A model generated the notes under the pieces. The model made no database searches. It was not told where the DNA came from and saw only the letters and a list, made by a program, of their open reading frames with translations. The translations under genes and the position numbers were made by a program. A stretch of DNA of 64,000 nucleotides from Moniliella sp. 'wahieum' (Eukaryota; Basidiomycota; Moniliellomycetes; Moniliellales; Moniliellaceae), in contig RSEE01000083.1 of the NCBI GenBank assembly GCA_003971905.1, positions 237,223 through 301,222 of the forward strand, written 5' to 3'. Positions 59,224-64,000 of this stretch are shown one piece after another (position 1 is the stretch's first letter; every line of letters starts with the position of its first letter).

Positions 59224-62200
59224 TACTTCAGTAGCGCCAGTACTTCATGGCATCTCTGCGTTGCACGTTACTTCGTAACTCAGCCTGAGTACTCAGCACC
59301 CCATAGTCTGAATGGAGCGAGTAAAGCTAGTGAGTGAAGCGAAGAAGAGTCGTCTCACGAACTCATTGATCATCGATCTCTTTCTCCGTTCGGCTCGCCG
59401 GACTTGGTGCGCTGGCGGCGATGTGTGCCTGGCTTCCGCAGCAACCTAGTGACTAAATGCAGACCAGCAGCGCAGGGCCTGGCACCGCGCGCTCTCGGCT
59501 GAATTTGGCTCAACTGAGCAGCTGGGGGTGCACGACACGCCCCGTGCGGTTCGGGACAACCGCCGCCAAAGTGCGGGGTAAGGCCTAAGGGGGGGGAGAG
59601 AGCATTATGCATTTTGGCCGAGACGAGAGCACGTGCCCGCACGGGCAGTGCAGGACAGCGCAGCAGTGCCCAGGCGCGCGGGGACCCGCGTGGTTGCGCG
59701 GCTGCGGTGAGCATGCAGGCGGGGGCATGGCACGTGTGACGTGTACGTGTGGCGCGTGACGACTCCGCGGGCTGCGTGTGGCGGCGGCGCCGGACAGGCG
59801 GGCGCCAGCCGGTTGCGCTGCCCCTCCCCTGCCCACGCGCCCCCCCTCTGCGCCCGTTCCCACCCACGCACGCGCGTGTGCTACGAGTGCGTTGCCATTG
59901 TTCATTCAATCTCGGATGTGTCTTGCAGTGCTGGTGTACAATGGTATCAAGAAGCTAGAGCGAGAGGAGCAGACCAACCCGCCTCTCGGCTGGCACCGCA
60001 TCTCTTTTTTTTTTTTCTTTTTTTTTCTCGGCGCCGCATCGGGCTTTTGCACATGCGGTGTATCGCTTGCCCGTTTGCCACTGTTTCAGATCCACCTCCA
60101 ACCACAGGGCAGTGGGGGAAACGGGCGGACGTTGCAAGCCTCTGTGCCCACGTCCGGCCTTTCTCAAACAAGAGAGTGAGAGCCAAGTGTTCCCGCATTG
60201 CCACAGCAACTGCCAGCCCCGCCCAGGGACAGATGACCAGCAGCGGCGCCGTTGGACTCTGGCCGCGAGAGATGGGGCTGTTGGGCGGGGGAATGGTGAT
60301 CACATGGCAAACGGTACAGAAGCCCCTGGAGCTAGCACCACTGGTACACTTGGGCAGTAGTCGTAGCTGGCCATAATGAACCAATCACATCATCCGACAC
60401 AATCAGAAAATGTCAGCACACGCGAAAGCCTCTCGCAATTTTTCGCCCCCCTCCCCCCCCCCTCTCTGCTCTCTTCACAGAGCTTCCAGACGGAAGGCGC
60501 AGCCCACATGCGCCACACCGCCAGAGGGGGAGAAGAGCCAGGCAATGACAGCAGTACCGAACTTTTTGTAATCGCCCACGCTTTCGGAAGTTCACAATAC
60601 CCCATGTCAGAGTCGCGCCTTGGATGGTCTGGCTGAATTAGGGTGGGATGATGGCCTTGGGGTGGACGAATGTGCTGATGGCACCTGCTGCGGCCGCAAA
60701 AGGCGAGAGGTGGGACGGACGGAAGCGGGCCGATGTGGAGAGAGACCAGCGCGAGGGGGGGGCAGAGTGTGGTGCGGGTGCGGACATGGGGGGAAGAAGC
60801 GCAATTATATGCGCAACTGGCCGTAGTGAGACCCAGGCGGCGGGCGGGCGGAGCATATATCTAGCTGTGTTGGGTTACCGGTTACTAGCATTACTAGCGT
60901 TGCAGTGCCCACAAGTCAGACACGCGGACAGTCGGTGGCTTGGAAGCTTGCTGTTGACGTTGACGCCAGAAAACAAAGGACCCGCTTGCTGTGTCCTGTG
61001 GGGGAGCTATCCGCTCAGGTCCAGGGGTGGGCATGTTGAGTGTGGGGGGCGTGCAGTCCAGCCCCCGCCGCTGTTTCGCAGAGCCGAACATCGCTGGCGC
61101 AAAGCCGGGGGGGCGTGCGCCTCGCACTGGGAGTGTGCGGACTGGAGGAAGAAGAAAGAAGAAACCGGTACTAGTAGCCTCTACTAGTAAGCCCGATTGC
61201 ACCAGCAGCTGAGGCGCGGGCCCCGCCAGTGCTGAGGCGGAGCACTGAGACTGACCACTGAGCTCAGGCTCTCAGGAGAGGCTCAGCCTCAGCTTCCGAG
61301 CGTGCTCGCGCCGCTCGCACTCTCCACAGGGGGCGGACAACTCATTGCAGCCGAAGACACCATCTCTTCCCGCACCTTCCCGTCCGGCCTTCGCCATTCC
61401 TTCATAACCCCGGGTGTGGGGCACGCGCCTCCACCCTTGCACTCTCAGCGCCTCCAGCTGCACAGCACGTACCAGTGGCATTGCACTCTCAGCACTTCCA
61501 GCTGCACAGCACGTACCAGTGGCTAGCCGCTGTGCTAGCGCGGCAGATGACCGATGACCAGATCATGCAGATCAACCACAGTCTGCTGTCATGTCCACGT
61601 TCAACGGTCGCACCATCGGCTCCTCTGCCGTCTGCATGCATCAAGGATCTCGATCACCTCACCCTTGCCCGGTCTCTCTCCCCGTCAGCTCAATCACCGG
61701 TCATCGTTACGGGCACCACGGGCCAGCGCTGTATTCTTGTCAGGTTGCCCACACACTTGGGGTGGCTGCTCTTGGCAGCTGTCTTGCGTTGGTCCGTAGG
61801 AACAGGGCCCACCAGCCAGGCCCAACTCCATCCATTGTGGTTGGGAACGTGGTGGGCCAAGCTCAAAATTGTTTCAGGTTTCCTGCCAATGGTACCCAAT
61901 GCTGCCTGACTGGATTTTACCAACCTATGCTTGCCGTACACACCTGCATGGCCACTCTTAAAACATGCGGTAGGCCTAAGGTCTAAAATCGTAGCTGCAA
62001 TCCTCACATTTAGCATCAACACAATACCGTGGAGGTTATAACATCTTCTTTTGACAACGTCGGGCGCCACCATAAGCCACTCAAGGGCAGATTCAAGGAC
62101 GAAGCTTCAAGCTTCAAGCTACGTCTTGCTTTAACCCCCGGTGTCATCATACTGTCCTCAGTCCCAACACAGGCAGCCGTGAAGCTTTGGCGGCAAGCAT

Positions 62201-62394
62201 GGGCTTGCACATTCAATTTTGTGGAGGGGACACAAGGCATCTCCGCTGGGTGGGCCGGAAAGCGCCCGTGCTCCAACTGCCGAGCATGCTAACATGGACA
62301 CGCACGAACGGGCCGATGGATCCGTCACAACGGGGTGACGAGGAAAGAGGCGGGCAAATGACGGGGGCGGAAAGGCAATGGGAAAAGGGCACCA

Positions 62395-62891
62395 TTATGA
62401 CGGGGCTTCTCCTTCTTCTCGCGGAAAGGGCGTAGAGACCTAGAGGTGGCAGTCAGTACATGTAGATACAGAACAACGGGCAAATACCGAAATTAGAAGA
62501 GGACATACCCACACCCGATACCTTGATCACGCGGAAACGCACACCGGGGATGTCACCCTTGGCCTTGCCCTGCGGCCAAAGCCCTCGATCAGAACCTCGT
62601 CGTTCTCGTCCACGAAGTTGAGGCAGGCCGTCATGGGCACAAAGGCAGCAACCTTCTTGCCGTTCTTGATGAGCTGGACACGCACACCCTTGCGAATAGC
62701 CGATTGGGCTGCTTGGCCTCCCACCCACCTTCTCCAGGACAATGCCCTTGGCTTGCGACGAGCCGGCGGTGGGGGAAGACTTGTAGAAGTTGCCGAGGGC
62801 GCGTCGCTTTTCCACGCCTTGTCGGCCCACTTGTTCTCACGACGGGTCGTGTGCAGCTTGCGCGCTGCGTTGGGCCACTGGGTTTGCCCAT
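62395..62891 (-). CDS. RPS23: 40S ribosomal protein S23 (uS12)
   Basis: Decoding-centre protein of the small subunit. The ATG at 62891 gives MGKPSG and, after one indel, [40 protein letters not shown] and IVLEKVG, then [71 protein letters not shown] phase-1 intron at 62440-62508 (69 nt, CTGAC branch) joins to [13 protein letters not shown] and a TAA at 62395-62397. The PNSAIRK loop with the hydroxylatable proline is present. Four one-base frame changes. The family is 143-145 residues, matching the length here. It is divergent from RPL27. Confidence 0.95.
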
Positions 62892-63349
62892 CTTGTTCGA
62901 GGGGTGGGAAAGCTTTGTCCTGCCGCAGGATTGCCACGCCCAGTTGGCTCAGCCGCCTGGCCACGGCAAAAACCCTAGCAGCGCAACCCGCTGCGGCAGA
63001 GAGCCTCAACCCTATTGTGGCACCTGGCGCCATGCTTTCACACACCCATCCATTTGCCCAGCAGGTGCAGCATGGCCCACTTGGGTCCTCCGTTCCGGAC
63101 GTTAGGGTTGATCGATGACGATGATCTCGATGATCCCCCAAATTCCTCTCGATCCACCCGCAATTTGGCTCGCCGATCAGAGCGCAGGGGCAACCAACAC
63201 CACAATACTCAGTGTACGTGCCAAGGAACAGGCGCGGTGCTCGCGGGGATGCTGCTGGTGCCTGCCTCGCCCTCTGTCCCATTCTCTTCTATGCAGCGCT
63301 GTATGAGCGCGCAAGACTGATGGCTGATTGCTGTACCCGATCCAGGTCC
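62892..63349. promoter_or_regulatory. shared divergent promoter RPS23 / RPL27
   Basis: 458 bp between the two start codons. Inside is a possible 5' UTR intron for RPL27 (GTACGT at 63214 to CCAG at 63345, five nt before the ATG). The sequence AACCCTA at about 62975 and its reverse TTAGGGTT at 63100-63107 match the telomere-like box found in ribosomal protein promoters of many fungi. Confidence 0.5.
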
Positions 63350-63752
63350 ATGGCGCGCATTTACAAACCCGGTAAGGTCGCCCTTGTCCTCCACGGCCGT
63401 CAGGCCGGCAAGAAGGTTGTCGTCATCAAGCAGTACGACGACGGCAACCAAGGAGCGCCTTACCCTCACGTTCTCGTTGCTGGCATTGAGCGCTACCCCT
63501 AAGTGACCAAGGCCATGGATGCCAAGAAGTCTCGCGCCGCAGTAAGGTCAAGCCCTTTGTCAAGGCAATCAACTACAACACCTCATGCCTACGCGATATG
63601 CTCTGGAACTCGAGGGCCTCAAGGGCGTAATTTCTCCTGACTCTTTGAAGGAACGTGAAACTAGAAGGACGCCGTGAAGGCGGCCAAGAAGGTGCGGAGG
63701 AGCGGTACCTGACGGGAAGAACCGCTGGTTCTTCTCCCCCTTGCGTTTCTAA
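63350..63752 (+). CDS. RPL27: 60S ribosomal protein L27 (eL27)
   Basis: The ATG at 63350 gives [40 protein letters not shown] and [10 protein letters not shown], the KOW-containing eL27 N-terminus, then [69 protein letters not shown] and TAA at 63750-63752. The length of 134 codons fits the family (135-136). Four or five one-base frame changes, including a premature stop at about 63500 that disappears when one base is restored. No intron in the coding part. Confidence 0.95.
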
Positions 63753-64000
63753 CGTGCTTCTTCATCATATTGTTACCACTACAACCCAGCACCACCAATT
63801 GGCCTTTTTCCATCTCGCTCGCATATTTTCCCATCCAGGCTTTGTCATTCTTTCATCGCGCAGGTGCACGGCTCCATCTTCGTCGCTCTTGCCTCCTTAA
63901 TCGTTCGGTTCGGCCTAGTTGTATCGGTGTGTGGAGAAACACCATCCTCATCCTCACACCGGTGGACGGGGATGTGGGCACTCTGCTTTGTCTAGCTCTG

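Larger units (their letters stand above)
55591..62394. other. 6.8-kb region with no recognised gene
   Basis: No conserved domain was seen on either strand. It contains two copies of a 170-bp repeat (56127-56296, 57247-57416), copies B and C of a GC-rich element, CACTAGT (58971-59005) and GCATCATGC (59126-59142) motifs, CTGAG clusters (58300-58340, 58790-58830, 61220-61290), a duplicated CAGCTGCACAGCACGTACCA unit at 61457 and 61500, and TTGAAGCTT repeats at 62099-62120. A short plausible exon-like frame (VYNGIKKLEREEQTNPPLGW, about 59937-59995) follows a TTGCAG site but has no partner. The region looks like relic repeat and spacer DNA. Confidence 0.45.

Noticed and set aside
59947-60384. 145-codon minus-strand open frame with a Lys/Arg tail
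   Set aside because: The basic tail comes from a homopolymer tract (60005-60028) and no motif was found.

Overview
The window reads as nuclear DNA of a fungus, most likely a basidiomycete yeast or smut-like species. It is GC-rich and rich in Pro, Ala and Ser codons. Introns are short (63-162 nt) with GTANGT-type donors and CTGAC/CTAAC branch sites, two tRNA genes carry introns, and the gene set (NBR1-like receptor, ATG11, SSK1, G-alpha, G-gamma with a CaaX end) is fungal. Assignment to Basidiomycota is an inference from gene style; no search was run. Almost every conserved gene, including essential ones (PP1, GAPDH, RPS23, RPL27), is broken by isolated one-base indels, often in homopolymers. 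I read this as residual assembly error, so gene extents below are composite readings across frames and most ends are approximate.

Layout, 1-28 kb: the tail of an unrecognised gene; an NBR1-like selective-autophagy receptor (PB1 plus several ZZ fingers); the CCA-adding enzyme CCA1; a stand-alone Gag-like gene (minus); G-protein gamma subunit; an unrecognised membrane-protein fragment (minus); ATG11; PP1 catalytic subunit; then three genes for ribosome production, PWP2/UTP1 (minus), RRP1/Nop52 (minus) and, divergent from RRP1, mitochondrial bS16; intron-containing tRNA-Cys(GCA); and the replication licensing factor CDC6.

28-47 kb: a non-coding stretch with a long polypurine tract, a PHO80/PCL-type cyclin (minus), a GRE2-like NAD(P)-dependent reductase (minus), the SSK1 response regulator (minus) divergent from the exosome cofactor MPP6, a Ser/Pro-rich unknown gene, and GAPDH with a good TATA box.

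47-62.4 kb: composition drops visibly and genes thin out. This part holds one probable secreted protein, tRNA-Ile(AAU) with an intron, a G-protein alpha subunit, many short repeated motifs and two kinds of dispersed repeat. The last 1.6 kb returns to dense coding with a divergent RPS23/RPL27 pair.

Functional themes are selective autophagy (NBR1-like, ATG11), ribosome and RNA biogenesis (PWP2, RRP1, MPP6, RPS23, RPL27, bS16, CCA1), and signalling (G-alpha, G-gamma, PP1, SSK1, PCL cyclin). The least explained items are the Gag-like gene, a branch-point-like hexamer array inside an ATG11 intron, and short motifs (CACTAGT, GCATCATGC) that recur in gene-flanking DNA.
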